A stretch of DNA of 64,000 bases from Citromicrobium sp. UBA3494 (GTDB lineage Bacteria; Pseudomonadota; Alphaproteobacteria; Sphingomonadales; Sphingomonadaceae), in contig DFQH01000001.1 of assembly GCA_002377695.1 (NCBI GenBank), forward strand, positions 699,563 through 763,562, in the 5' to 3' direction. Below are positions 7,320 to 15,587 of the stretch, piece by piece. The translations under genes were made by a program, and so were the position numbers. The notes under the pieces are model-generated. The model saw only the letters and a program-made list of their open reading frames with translations, did no database searches and was not told the DNA's origin. Numbering within the stretch: the first letter of the stretch is position 1; each line of letters opens with the position of its first letter.

Positions 7320-8789
7320 ATGGCCGCCGATCCTCTCCTCGACGAAACGACAGACACCGCAGAGGTGATCGAGGATAACGCGCAGGACGGCGCGCACGAA
7401 GGCGGCCGCCCGGACGACCGGGTGGACGACGCCCGGCACGACGAGGAAAACCGGCTCAAGCCCGAATATGTGCGCGCCGTGCGCCTTGCGCTGGAGGAAG
7501 ACCGGCGCGGCGAGGTATACGAGCTGGTCGAACCGCTCCACCCCGCCGACGTCGCCGACCTGCTCGAACTGCTCGACAATGACGAGCGCGGCCTGCTGAC
7601 CATCGCGATCAGCGACCTGATGACCGGCGAAGTCGTCGCCGAGCTGAACGACTGGGTCCGCGAGGAAATGATGGAGGGGCTGCCCGCAGAGGCGGTGGCC
7701 CTGATCGCCGAGCAGCTGGAAACCGACGACGCGGTCCAGATGATCGAGGACATGGACGCGGAGGAGCGCGAAGCGGTCCTCGCCGAAATGGAGGCGGAAG
7801 GCCGCGCCGCGATCGAAAGCGCGCTGTCCTTCCCCGAGGAGACCGCCGGCCGCCTGATGAGCCGCGAGTTCGTGGCGGTGCCCGAACATTTCACCGTCGG
7901 CGACCTGATCGATTACCTGCGCATCCACGGCACCCTGCTGGGCGATTTCTTCGAAGTCTTCGTGGTGGACGAGGCACACCACCCGGTCGGCACCTGCGCG
8001 CTCAGCTGGATACTCACCACGCCGCGCACAATCGCGCTGACCGACGTGATGAAGCGCGACCAGACCGTGATTCCCGTTCTGATGGACCAGGAAGAGGTCG
8101 CGCTGATGTTCCAGAAATACGCGCTGATCTCCGCCGCAGTGATTGACGGGACCGGGCGGCTGGTCGGCCAGATGACGGTCGACGACGTGGTCCACATCAT
8201 CTCCGAGGAAGCGGGCGAGGATGCGCTGCTGCTCTCGGGCGCGGGCGACGGCGACATCAACGAGCCGATCCGCGAGGCTTACTCCAGCCGCGTGCGCTGG
8301 CTGGTCGCCAACCTCGGCACCGCGCTGGTCGCGTCGCTGATCATCGCGGCCTTCGGCGCCGCGATCGAGAAGCTGGTGGCGCTCGCCATCCTGATGCCGA
8401 TCGTCGCCAGCATCGGCGGGAATGCGGGCACGCAGACCATGGCGGTGACCGTCCGCGCCATCGCCACCAACCAGCTGACCAAGGCCAACACGGGCAAGAT
8501 CCTGCTGCGCGAACTGCGCGTCGCGATCCTCAACGGCGTGACCATCGCGGTGCTGGTCGGCATCGCAACCGCCATCGTGTTCGACTTGAAACTGGGCGGA
8601 GTCATTGCGCTGGCGATGGTCATCAATGTGATCACGGCAGGTCTGGCGGGCGTGCTGGTTCCGGTGCTGTTCGAACGCGCCAAGCAGGACCCTGCGGTAG
8701 CTTCGTCCGTGTTCGTGACGATGGTGACCGACTCAATGGGCTTCTTCGCGTTCCTTGGCCTGGCGGTGGCGAGCGGGTTGGTGGGGTGA
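7320..8789 (+). CDS. mgtE: magnesium transporter MgtE
   Basis: A 489-residue MgtE magnesium channel. It has the superhelical N domain (about residues 45-160, HPADVADLLELLDNDERG and ETDDAVQMIEDMDAEERE), two CBS domains (about 165-290) that gate by sensing cytoplasmic magnesium, and a C-terminal block of five membrane segments (about 320-489) with the family pattern MPIVASIGGNAGTQTM at about 360. The N-terminus carries an extra acidic stretch. ATG 7320 is preceded by GGAAGG. It stands alone and faces away from the isomerase gene. Confidence 0.95.
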   Translation: MAADPLLDETTDTAEVIEDNAQDGAHEGGRPDDRVDDARHDEENRLKPEYVRAVRLALEEDRRGEVYELVEPLHPADVADLLELLDNDERGLLTIAISDLMTGEVVAELNDWVREEMMEGLPAEAVALIAEQLETDDAVQMIEDMDAEEREAVLAEMEAEGRAAIESALSFPEETAGRLMSREFVAVPEHFTVGDLIDYLRIHGTLLGDFFEVFVVDEAHHPVGTCALSWILTTPRTIALTDVMKRDQTVIPVLMDQEEVALMFQKYALISAAVIDGTGRLVGQMTVDDVVHIISEEAGEDALLLSGAGDGDINEPIREAYSSRVRWLVANLGTALVASLIIAAFGAAIEKLVALAILMPIVASIGGNAGTQTMAVTVRAIATNQLTKANTGKILLRELRVAILNGVTIAVLVGIATAIVFDLKLGGVIALAMVINVITAGLAGVLVPVLFERAKQDPAVASSVFVTMVTDSMGFFAFLGLAVASGLVG

Positions 8790-8960
8790 ACAAGCGAACA
8801 GTGACTTCTTCGAGCGAAGTTACTGCTCGGACGAGGCAATCTGCGACAAGCATGTGTGCGAGGACCTCGGCAATAGCAGCGGCGCCTGCGACGCTTGGCA
8901 GAGGCATTGCGAGAACTCCGATGATCGGGAGTGCCAGGTGCCTTTGGATCGCCCCTAGGC

Positions 8961-9044
8961 TGTCATTGCGAGGAGCCGCAGGCGACGCGGCGATCCAGAG
9001 TCGGCGCGTGCCAACCTGGATTGCTTCGCTACGCTCGCAATGAC
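8961..9044. repeat. sphingomonad palindromic repeat (GTCATTGCGAG type)
   Basis: The left end reads TGTCATTGCGAGGAGC and the right end GCTACGCTCGCAATGACG, which are inverted copies at their outer 11 bases (GTCATTGCGAG). Inside are GCGATCCAG and CTGGATTGC, a second inverted pair. This two-level palindrome is a type repeated many times in sphingomonad genomes. It is a different family from the repeat at 6618. Confidence 0.8.
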
Positions 9045-9068
9045 GAGGATATTACCTAGCTCACGCCC

Positions 9069-9146
9069 ATGCTGCTTAACCTGACGACGATCGCGTTCGG
9101 CGCACCGCCTTTTGCCGATCTGGGAAGCTGGATAATCGATAAGTGA
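9069..9146 (+). pseudogene. remnant of the 5-prime end of a DUF1489 gene
   Basis: Starting at ATG 9069 this encodes MLLNLTTIAFGAPPFADLGSW before running into a stop at 9144. The first 21 residues match 16 of the first 21 of the intact DUF1489 protein starting at 10342 (MPLNLTKIAFGAQSFADLES). At the DNA level 51 of the first 63 coding bases match, and 11 of the 15 bases before the ATG match too. It is a truncated second copy, now separated from the intact gene by a sensor kinase gene. Confidence 0.8.
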
Positions 9147-9176
9147 GGCGGCGCATCGGAACTAATCTACGTTGCG

Positions 9177-10286
9177 ATGACTCCGGACCTCAGTTGTGGC
9201 ATTGGTGCCCCTCGAAGGGATGAAGTTATCGCAAGTTCGCAAATAGATGCCCGGCCCGAGAGGATCTGGGACCTAGCGCCCGACCTGTTCGGCATTCTCG
9301 ACGATACCGGGATCTTTCAGCATACCAATCCGGCATGGCGTACGGTCTTGGGGTGGACGCCCGAAGAGGTGGAAAGCCGCAGGTTTACGGATTTGCTGCA
9401 CCCCGACGATATGGAAGCGTCGATCGCGGCCTTCGAAGAGATGCAAGGCGGCAAGCCGGCGCTCCATTTCGAGAACAGGTTTCGCCACAAGGACGGAAGC
9501 TACGTCTGGCTGTCGTGGAACGCGATTCCGGATGGCGGCATCTATTATTGCACCGCGCGCAACATCGAGACCGACAAGCAGAACAAATCCTCGCTCGACA
9601 CAAGTCGCGAGCAGGCGCAGCTTCGCGAACAGTTCATCGCGGTGCTCGGCCACGATCTGCGCAATCCGCTCGCGGCGCTGCGCGCCGGCGTGAGGATGCT
9701 GGAGCGCGAGGAGCTCAGCGATCGCGGAACGGTCATTATCGCGGAGAGCGAAAAGTCCATCAAGCGCATGTTCGACATGATCGACGATCTGATGGACTTC
9801 GCACGATCCCGGCTCGGAAGCGGGCTCTCGCTCGACATCGAAGAGAGCGCCGATCTTGGGGGAACGCTGGCAGACGTCCTGCAAGAGATCGCGGTTGCCC
9901 ATCCCGAAGCGCGGTTCCAACCCGACATCGCAATCGACAATCCGGTTCGCTGCGACAAGGGCAGGATCAGTCAGCTTACCTCCAACCTGCTGGCCAATGC
10001 CGTCACTCACGGCGATGCCAATGCGCCGGTGACGCTCCGCGCGCGCGGCGGCGGGGACTATCTGGAAATCTGCGTCGGCAATGCGGGTGAACCTATCCCC
10101 GATGCGGTTCGCAAAGGTCTGTTCGAACCTTTCGTGAGGGAAGAAGCCCGACCCTCGCAGGAAGGACTGGGGCTGGGGCTCTTCATATCGTCCGAGATCG
10201 CCAAAGCGCATGGCGGGACGCTCTGCGTCAAGTCGGACACCGATGGGACGTATTTCACCTTCTCGATGGGACAGGCACAGGGCTGA
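9177..10286 (+). CDS. PAS-domain sensor histidine kinase
   Basis: A 369-residue soluble kinase with one PAS domain (about residues 33-135, LFGILDDTGIFQHTNPAWR, FRHKDGSYVWLSWNA), a HisKA dimerisation domain with the phospho-acceptor His in VLGHDLRNPLAALRAG (about 158-173), and an HATPase domain with N-box TSNLLANAVTHGD and G-box EGLGLGLFISSEI. It has no receiver or DNA-binding domain, and no response regulator lies nearby. The start ATG 9177 lacks a good Shine-Dalgarno. It is flanked by imperfect direct copies of the DUF1489 gene start (9054 and 10327), which suggests insertion or duplication at this site. Base composition looks slightly less GC-rich than its neighbours by eye. Confidence 0.9.
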   Translation: MTPDLSCGIGAPRRDEVIASSQIDARPERIWDLAPDLFGILDDTGIFQHTNPAWRTVLGWTPEEVESRRFTDLLHPDDMEASIAAFEEMQGGKPALHFENRFRHKDGSYVWLSWNAIPDGGIYYCTARNIETDKQNKSSLDTSREQAQLREQFIAVLGHDLRNPLAALRAGVRMLEREELSDRGTVIIAESEKSIKRMFDMIDDLMDFARSRLGSGLSLDIEESADLGGTLADVLQEIAVAHPEARFQPDIAIDNPVRCDKGRISQLTSNLLANAVTHGDANAPVTLRARGGGDYLEICVGNAGEPIPDAVRKGLFEPFVREEARPSQEGLGLGLFISSEIAKAHGGTLCVKSDTDGTYFTFSMGQAQG

Positions 10287-10341
10287 CCGCCGTTCACGCA
10301 CCCGGCTTGCCCCGCCCCTATCCCGCACCTACCTCGTCCCC

Positions 10342-10731
10342 ATGCCGCTCAACCTGACCAAGATCGCGTTCGGCGCGCAGAGCTTTGCCGACCTCGAAAG
10401 CTGGTACGCGAACCGGCGCAGCCCCAACCTCACCACCCGCTATCGCCCCACGCGGTGGGAGGAGTGCATCGGCGGCTCGCTGTTCTGGATTCACCAGCAC
10501 AACCTGGTCGCGCGCAGCGAAATCCTGGGTTTCAGCGAGACCGACAACGGCCGCTGGTCGATCGATCTCGAACCGCGGCTGATCCCGGTCTATCCGCAGC
10601 CCAAGCGCGCGCACCAGGGCTGGCGCTACCTCAAGGGCGAGCCGCCGCGCGACCTTGGCGAGGGCGAGGAAGTGGGCGACGTGCTGCCGGGCGCGCTCGC
10701 CACCAGGCTGCAGAAGCTGGGGCTGATCTGA
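10342..10731 (+). CDS. DUF1489 family protein
   Basis: A 129-residue protein of the alphaproteobacterial family DUF1489, function unknown. Recognisable conserved parts are MPLNLTKIAFG at the start, TTRYRPTRWEE, GGSLFWIHQHNLVARSEILGF and PKRAHQGWRYL. It has no signal peptide or membrane segment. ATG 10342 was chosen because this is where the family begins; the in-frame extension to 10210 reads back into the kinase gene. A truncated second copy of its first 25 codons lies at 9069. Confidence 0.85.
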   Translation: MPLNLTKIAFGAQSFADLESWYANRRSPNLTTRYRPTRWEECIGGSLFWIHQHNLVARSEILGFSETDNGRWSIDLEPRLIPVYPQPKRAHQGWRYLKGEPPRDLGEGEEVGDVLPGALATRLQKLGLI

Positions 10732-10781
10732 TTTGGAACGCTCCTGCGCCCCTAACCGTTGACGGGGAAAGGAGAAATTAC

Positions 10782-11030
10782 ATGCCAGAACGCCAATCGC
10801 GTCACCCCGACAACGACCTGATCGACAAGATCACCGAAAACCCCACGCCCGACCAGCAGGGCCGCGCCGATGGCGATGTGAACCGCCGCGTCGGGGCGCG
10901 CGACGAACTCAACCGCGCGACCGACCCGGACAATCGCGAACCGGCCGTCGGCTCGGACAATCCGGAGCAGGATGCGCGCAAGGGCGAGAAGACCATGCGC
11001 GCCATCAAGAAGGGCGAACAGGCTTCCTAA
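10782..11030 (+). CDS. small hydrophilic hypothetical protein
   Basis: An 82-residue, highly charged protein with many Asp, Asn, Arg and Glu and almost no hydrophobic residues, so it is probably disordered. Repeated DN/NP motifs occur (HPDNDLID, DPDNREP, GSDNPEQD). A clear Shine-Dalgarno AAAGGAGA lies 7-13 bases before ATG 10782, which supports real translation. No function is recognised; the composition recalls small stress-associated proteins, which is only a guess. It sits alone between DUF1489 and a secreted small protein. Confidence 0.65.
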   Translation: MPERQSRHPDNDLIDKITENPTPDQQGRADGDVNRRVGARDELNRATDPDNREPAVGSDNPEQDARKGEKTMRAIKKGEQAS

Positions 11031-11172
11031 TGCCGGCGCGGGGCGCGCCCGAACCTTCGGGCCGCGCCCCACTCGTCCAAACTCATTCACGGCCCAGCGC
11101 GCTATGGTTGAAGTGGCGCGGTGCGATCATGAGGTGCGCGCCCGTATCGATTCATCCGAACGGGAGACACCC

Positions 11173-11517
11173 ATGAAACTCGCATATGCCGCGCTCGCGG
11201 CTGCATCGCTCGCCGCCCTTTCCCAGCCCGCAGTGGCCCAGGAAGCCCAGGCACCGTCCGCGCAGCAGATGGCGCCGGTTTCCGACGCCGAGCTGGAAAA
11301 CTTCGTCATTGCCGCATCGATGATCGGCCAGATCCAGCGCAGCGAGGAAATCGCGGGCGCGGAGAAGGAAAAGGCCGCGATGCAGGTTCTTTCGCAGGCG
11401 CAGATGACGCCGCAGCGCTTCAACACCATCGGCGCCGCGCTGCAGACCAGCGAGACGCTTCAGGCGCGCGTCGACCAGACCCTGGCCCGCCTCAAGAAAG
11501 AACAGGCCGAAGGCTGA
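11173..11517 (+). CDS. secreted DUF4168-like small protein
   Basis: A 114-residue exported protein. A signal peptide is clear (MKLAYAALAAASLAALSQPA followed by VAQ and likely cleavage near residue 22). The mature part is helical, with repeated Gln and Ala (VSDAELENFVIAASMIGQIQ, LSQAQMTPQRFNTIGAALQ) and matches the pattern of DUF4168. The function is unknown; it should be periplasmic. GGGAGAC lies just before ATG 11173. A rho-independent terminator follows 31 bases after its stop. Confidence 0.75.
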   Translation: MKLAYAALAAASLAALSQPAVAQEAQAPSAQQMAPVSDAELENFVIAASMIGQIQRSEEIAGAEKEKAAMQVLSQAQMTPQRFNTIGAALQTSETLQARVDQTLARLKKEQAEG

Positions 11518-11548
11518 TCGCCCCAACGCGATTGCCAGAAATACGAGG

Positions 11549-11577
11549 AACCCCGCCCCATCCGGCGGGGTTTTTTG
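11549..11577 (+). terminator. rho-independent terminator after the DUF4168-like gene
   Basis: A 9-base perfect stem (AACCCCGCC at 11549-11557 with GGCGGGGTT at 11564-11572) with a six-base loop is followed by a run of T (11571-11576). The T run follows the stem on the plus strand, so it ends the transcript of the gene at 11173. The minus-strand gene starting at 12547 ends just beyond it at 11588; on that strand the A run precedes the stem, allowing weaker two-way use. Confidence 0.85.
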
Positions 11578-11587
11578 TGGGCCGCTG

Positions 11588-12547
11588 CTACTCCGCCGCG
11601 AGCCAGGGTGCCTCGATGCTCCAGAAGATCACGTCGACGCCCAGGTAATCGCGCGCGAAGGCGACGAACTCCGCGCGGGTGAATTTCTCGCCCGTCTCGG
11701 GATTCGTGTAGGTCAGCGTCGGCTCCTGGATCGCCATCGCGACCAGCGGCAGCGCATCCTTGTGGCGGTTGAAGAAGGGATAGCTGTTCTTCATCTGCGC
11801 GCGCTTGTGCGGGACGATATCGGGTCCGCCAGCACCGATCCCCTGCTCCACGGCGAGCGCGAAGGCCCGCTCCATGTAGCGATGGTCGTTGTTCCACTCG
11901 CACGGCCAGAAGTTGAGGTACTGGACCATGTGCGTCTCGTCGAACGCCGCGCGCGCGGCGCGCATGTTGTCGAGCGTGGCGTCGAAATAGGCATCGCAGG
12001 TGAAGCCGTTCGCGTCGCCCTCCTCAGCCAGCGGATCGAAGGAGCTTTCGGGCAGGTTCACGCCGAACAGCCGTCCGTCGAACCGCTCGCCCAGCGCTGC
12101 GAGTAGCGCCTGGAAGCGCGCGCGCACCGCCGGGTTCCAGTGCATCGCGGTCCACCCCTGCCCCTCCGGCTCGCCCTCGCCCGGGTTGTCGTATTGCCGC
12201 GCGAGCCCGCCGCCATACTCGGGATCGTCGAGGAGGTATTGCGGCACGTTGCGCGCGGTCGGCAGGAAGAACCGGTCCTGGATCTGCGCGAAGAGCTGCT
12301 TTCCGCGCGCATCGGTGAGCGCGAGGTCGGCCTCGATCGCACTGAAATCGTACACGCCCTTTTCCGGTTCCAGCATCCGCCAGGTGTAGATCACCTGCGC
12401 GCCTTCGATGTCGCGCCGGTCGAGCAGGTCGACATTCTCCGCAAGATCGCCGGTATAGATGAAATCGCGTGGCTCCTCGCTGGCGGCAGCCGGCACGGCG
12501 GCCAGCAGTCCGAGCCAGCAGAGCAGGACCGCCGCGAGTTTCGTCAT
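11588..12547 (-). CDS. secreted glycoside-hydrolase-like hypothetical protein
   Basis: A 319-residue exported protein with signal peptide (LAAVLLCWLGLLAAVPAAAS, cleavage near residue 23). The pattern QVIYTWRMLEPEKGVYDFSA, then GKQLFAQIQDRFF, VNLPESSF, MVQYLNFWPCEW and a closing VDVIFWSIEAPWL, is like the TIM-barrel of glycoside hydrolases of the GH42/beta-galactosidase sort, with candidate acid residues in LPESS and the SIEAP strand. The exact family and substrate are not recognised, so this is a fold-level inference. Its ATG overlaps the stop of the upstream DsbA-like gene by one base (TAATG), so it is the last gene of a four-gene operon. Confidence 0.65.
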   Translation of the reverse strand: MTKLAAVLLCWLGLLAAVPAAASEEPRDFIYTGDLAENVDLLDRRDIEGAQVIYTWRMLEPEKGVYDFSAIEADLALTDARGKQLFAQIQDRFFLPTARNVPQYLLDDPEYGGGLARQYDNPGEGEPEGQGWTAMHWNPAVRARFQALLAALGERFDGRLFGVNLPESSFDPLAEEGDANGFTCDAYFDATLDNMRAARAAFDETHMVQYLNFWPCEWNNDHRYMERAFALAVEQGIGAGGPDIVPHKRAQMKNSYPFFNRHKDALPLVAMAIQEPTLTYTNPETGEKFTRAEFVAFARDYLGVDVIFWSIEAPWLAAE

Positions 12548-13221
12548 TACGCAACCTTCTGCGCGACCCGGCGCAGCGCGTTGACATAAGCTTCGGCGGG
12601 CTGCGCGCCGGGGATCATGAATTTCTCCGCCACGATCATCGCGGGCACGCCGGTGATGTTCATCTCGAACGCGGCGCGCTCTTCGGCGCGGACCTTGTGG
12701 GTGTAATCCGCATCTTCCAGCGCGGCCTGCGCTCCCGCCCGGTCCAGCCCGTTCTCTTCGGCGATATCCAGCAGCACCTCATGCTCACCGATCCGGCGGC
12801 GGGCGTTGAAATGAGCAGCAAACAGCGCGAGCTTCAGCTCGGTCTGCTTCCCTGGCCCGTAGGTTTCCAGCGCCCAGGCGAGCAGTTTGTGCGCCGCCAG
12901 CGTGTTCCACATCATTGCATCGGGCGCGGGTTCGCCACGCTCATAGTCGAGCGAGACGCCCGCCGCCCGCGCCGCTTCGCGCATCTGGTCCTGAACGCCG
13001 CGCGATTGTTCCAGCGTCCGGCCGTACTTGCGCGCGATATGCGCGGTGCGCTCCTCGCCGTCCTGTGGCATGTCGGGGTTCAGCTCGAAGGCGTGCCAGC
13101 GGATGTCCGCCTCGATCTCGCCTTGCAGCGTGTCGAGCGCCTTACGTAGGTTGCCCCAGCCCACGAGGCACCACGGGCACATCACATCCGACCAGATGTC
13201 TATGGTGAGCGTCTGCGTCAT
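12547..13221 (-). CDS. DsbA family oxidoreductase, FrnE type
   Basis: A 224-residue cytoplasmic thioredoxin-fold protein of the DsbA/FrnE/2-hydroxychromene-carboxylate-isomerase group. The active-site CPWC is at residues 15-18 (SDVMCPWCLVGWGNL). The helical insert and the C-terminal ITGVPAMIVAEKFMIPGAQP with the cis-Pro loop are all present. No signal peptide is seen, unlike classic DsbA. The start ATG 13221 overlaps the TGA of nudC (ATGA), indicating translational coupling; GTG 13233 would extend the protein by four residues. Probable role is thiol-disulphide exchange in the cytosol. Confidence 0.9.
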   Translation of the reverse strand: MTQTLTIDIWSDVMCPWCLVGWGNLRKALDTLQGEIEADIRWHAFELNPDMPQDGEERTAHIARKYGRTLEQSRGVQDQMREAARAAGVSLDYERGEPAPDAMMWNTLAAHKLLAWALETYGPGKQTELKLALFAAHFNARRRIGEHEVLLDIAEENGLDRAGAQAALEDADYTHKVRAEERAAFEMNITGVPAMIVAEKFMIPGAQPAEAYVNALRRVAQKVA

Positions 13222-14120
13222 TGCGCGATCCACCAGCGGAACAGCTGATGCGCGATGGTGTGCGGCGGGGGCGAGACCATCGGCGCGTCGTCCCTCGCTT
13301 CGAGCGAGGCGATCACATCCTCGCGCGTGAACCAGTGCGCCTCTGCCATCTCGGTCTCGTCCAGCGTGATTTCCGTCCCTTCGGCCTGGCCGATGCAGCC
13401 GATCATCAGCTGGCTGGGGAAGGGCCAGGGCTGGCTGAGGATGTAGCGGACATCGCGCACCACGACGCCCACTTCCTCCAGCACTTCGCGCGCCACGCCT
13501 TCCTCGATCGTCTCACCCGGCTCGACGAAGCCGGCGAGCGCGGAAAAGCGTCCCTCGGGCCAGCCGAGCCCACGGCCCAGCAGCAACTTGCCGCCATGCT
13601 CCACCAGCATGATGGTGACCGGGTCAGTGCGCGGGAAATGGTCCGCGCCGCAAGCCTCGCAGGTGCGTTGCCAGCCGCCCTTGGCGACCCTGGTCGTGCC
13701 ACCGCATTGCGCGCAGAAGCGGTGCCGGGCGTGCCAATCCACCAGGCTGCGCGCGCCGCCGTACAGCGCCAGCTGGTCCGGCGCGAGCGCGGTCATCAGC
13801 GACCATAGCTGCGGGTTCGCCATGCGCGGGCGGGCATCGCCTTCGCTCGGGACGCAGGCGAAGCAGGCCTTCTCTCCCCCATCCGACCGATCGAGGCCCA
13901 GGAACACCAGCTCCGCATCCTCGGGCGCGTCGGCCAGCGTGCCCCACGACAGCCGCCCGGCTTCATCCATGGAAGGGTTCAGCCCGTCGAGCAGCAGCAG
14001 CCGCGCTTTCCAGTCCATCCGCGCGGCAAGCCCATCGGGGTCCGCGCGCAGATTGTCCGCCCGATCGAGCGGGGAACCGGAAAACGCGATCGGCCTGGCT
14101 GTGGCAGACGCCTCAGACAC
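13218..14120 (-). CDS. nudC: NAD(+) diphosphatase NudC
   Basis: A 300-residue Nudix hydrolase that splits NADH to NMNH and AMP and can remove NAD caps from RNA in E. coli. It has a zinc ribbon (CAQCGG and CEACG pairs, near residues 160-180), then the Nudix box (GFVEPGETIEEGVAREVLEE then VGV), and after it the NudC-specific SQPWPFPSQLM motif. The start GTG 14120 overlaps the end of the serine hydrolase gene by 8 bases; the in-frame upstream extension to 14306 is antisense-like sequence inside that gene and shows no similarity. It is followed by the FrnE-like gene with an ATGA overlap. Confidence 0.9.
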   Translation of the reverse strand: MSEASATARPIAFSGSPLDRADNLRADPDGLAARMDWKARLLLLDGLNPSMDEAGRLSWGTLADAPEDAELVFLGLDRSDGGEKACFACVPSEGDARPRMANPQLWSLMTALAPDQLALYGGARSLVDWHARHRFCAQCGGTTRVAKGGWQRTCEACGADHFPRTDPVTIMLVEHGGKLLLGRGLGWPEGRFSALAGFVEPGETIEEGVAREVLEEVGVVVRDVRYILSQPWPFPSQLMIGCIGQAEGTEITLDETEMAEAHWFTREDVIASLEARDDAPMVSPPPHTIAHQLFRWWIAQ

Positions 14121-15426
14121 CGTAGTGCGCGGCGAGATCGGCTTCGACCAGTTCGGAGAACTTGCCCTGGATCGGGTAGGCCTCGCTCGGCATGTATTGG
14201 GTGAACAGCTGCGCGCGCAGGCCGCGCTTGAAATCGACCATCGCGGCAGTGCCAGCCGCGCCGCCCCAGCCGTAGCTGCAGCCGACCACGCGCCCGCCCG
14301 CGCCATAGCCCTGCCCTTCGGTCCAGCTGCCGGTCAGGTCCACCGTGTCCGGCAGGATGTTCGACGTGCCGACCATGACCGCACCTTCGCTCAGCACGCG
14401 GGTGCCGTCGATCATGCCCTTGCCCAGCAGCATGCGCAGGAACCGGTCGTAATCGCGCGGGGAGGAAACCAGCCCGGCGCCGCCGAAGGGGAACGCAGGC
14501 TTGTCGAGATAGATGGAGGACGCCGCCGGATCGATCGGGATCACCTTTCCGCCGAACACGGCATAATTGGTGGTGAACCGCCCGACCTCGCTTTGCGGCA
14601 CGGTGAAGAAGGTGCTCGTCATTCCCGTCGGGCCGAGAATCCTCTCCTGCATCACCTGGTCGAACGGCTTGCCTTCGACCACTTCGATCACGCGGCCCAT
14701 CAGGTCGAGGCCGACCGAGTAGGACCACCGGGTGCCCGGCTGGTAGACCAGCGGCACGGTGGCCAGCCGATCGGCGAACAGCTCCAGGCTCTGCGCGGTC
14801 TGCGCCATTCCCATGCCGGGGATCGGCACGCGGCTGACCTGTCCCGCGACGAGGCCCAGCCGGTCGTATTCGTCCTTTATCGGGCCCTGCTGGACGATCT
14901 GATACCCGAGGCCCGCTGTGTGCGTCAGCAGATGGCGGATGGTGATCGGATTGCTGGCGGGCTCCAGATTATCCTCGGTGATCGCACCGTCATATTCCTT
15001 CTGCACCTGCATGTTCGCAAAGGCGGGCAGAATGTCCGACAGCGGTTGGTCGAGCCCCATCCTGCCTTCCGAAATCAGCTGCATCGCCAGCATGCCGGTG
15101 ATCGGCTTGGTCATCGAATAGATGCGGTAGAGCGAGTCGATGTCGGCCTGGGTGGTGCCGCCCATCGCCAGCGTTCCGCCGCCCACGGTGTGGGCGTGGT
15201 CTTCCTGCTTCCACCCGAAGGTGGCGATCATGTTGGCGACCTTCTTTTCGGCGAGATAGCTCTCGATCTCGGCGGCCACGCGCGGCCAGGCCTCGCTGAC
15301 GTCGTGCGCCAGCAGCGCGCTGCCGAAGGGCAGCGTGGCAAGCATGCCGCCGCCCGCGACCAGTGCTCCGCCCTTGAGGATGCTGCGGCGAGAGAACCCG
15401 CCCTCGTCGAATTGGGTATATGCCAT
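14113..15426 (-). CDS. serine hydrolase (class C beta-lactamase fold)
   Basis: A 437-residue protein with a twin-arginine type signal (FSRRSILKGGALVAGGGMLA, residues 11-30), so probably exported folded through Tat. The penicillin-binding/beta-lactamase family catalytic SxxK motif is SMTK (YRIYSMTKPITGMLAMQLI), followed by LTHTAGLGYQ and the YSVG segment where the family has Tyr-x-Asn-like residues. A GYGAGG loop lies near the C-terminus. Such proteins are usually esterases or D-aminopeptidases rather than beta-lactamases; the substrate is unknown. ATG 15426 has AGAGAGACC upstream. It opens the operon with nudC, the FrnE-like gene and the secreted hydrolase-like gene. Confidence 0.85.
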   Translation of the reverse strand: MAYTQFDEGGFSRRSILKGGALVAGGGMLATLPFGSALLAHDVSEAWPRVAAEIESYLAEKKVANMIATFGWKQEDHAHTVGGGTLAMGGTTQADIDSLYRIYSMTKPITGMLAMQLISEGRMGLDQPLSDILPAFANMQVQKEYDGAITEDNLEPASNPITIRHLLTHTAGLGYQIVQQGPIKDEYDRLGLVAGQVSRVPIPGMGMAQTAQSLELFADRLATVPLVYQPGTRWSYSVGLDLMGRVIEVVEGKPFDQVMQERILGPTGMTSTFFTVPQSEVGRFTTNYAVFGGKVIPIDPAASSIYLDKPAFPFGGAGLVSSPRDYDRFLRMLLGKGMIDGTRVLSEGAVMVGTSNILPDTVDLTGSWTEGQGYGAGGRVVGCSYGWGGAAGTAAMVDFKRGLRAQLFTQYMPSEAYPIQGKFSELVEADLAAHYGV

Positions 15427-15587
15427 CAGGTCTCTCTTCCGGTTCGGTTGCGCTTGGAAACTAAAGCGCCATCGTGAGCCGTCAATGAGGCAATTGGTCC
15501 GGCCATCCTGTTGGCCGTCCAAGGCGCGGCGCTTCAGGGTTCATTTACCATCTTGCCAGAAGCCGGTGCCTTAGACATATAAGACAC

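Larger units (their letters stand above)
8790..9176. other. 387-base stretch without an intact gene
   Basis: Two short open frames here (to 8958 and to 9043) have no recognisable similarity, and the second is encoded partly by a palindromic repeat, so I do not call them. The stretch holds a REP-like element at 8961-9044 and a decayed copy of the start of a DUF1489 gene at 9069-9146. The promoter of the sensor kinase at 9177 must lie within its last part. Confidence 0.7.

Noticed and set aside
8755..9043. Two short plus-strand open frames of 67 and 85 residues after mgtE
   Set aside because: No similarity and no Shine-Dalgarno; the second runs through a REP-like repeat.
13588..15477. A 629-residue open frame on the plus strand opposite the serine hydrolase and nudC genes
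   Set aside because: It is antisense to two clearly recognisable genes and has no family similarity; long antisense frames are expected at this GC content.
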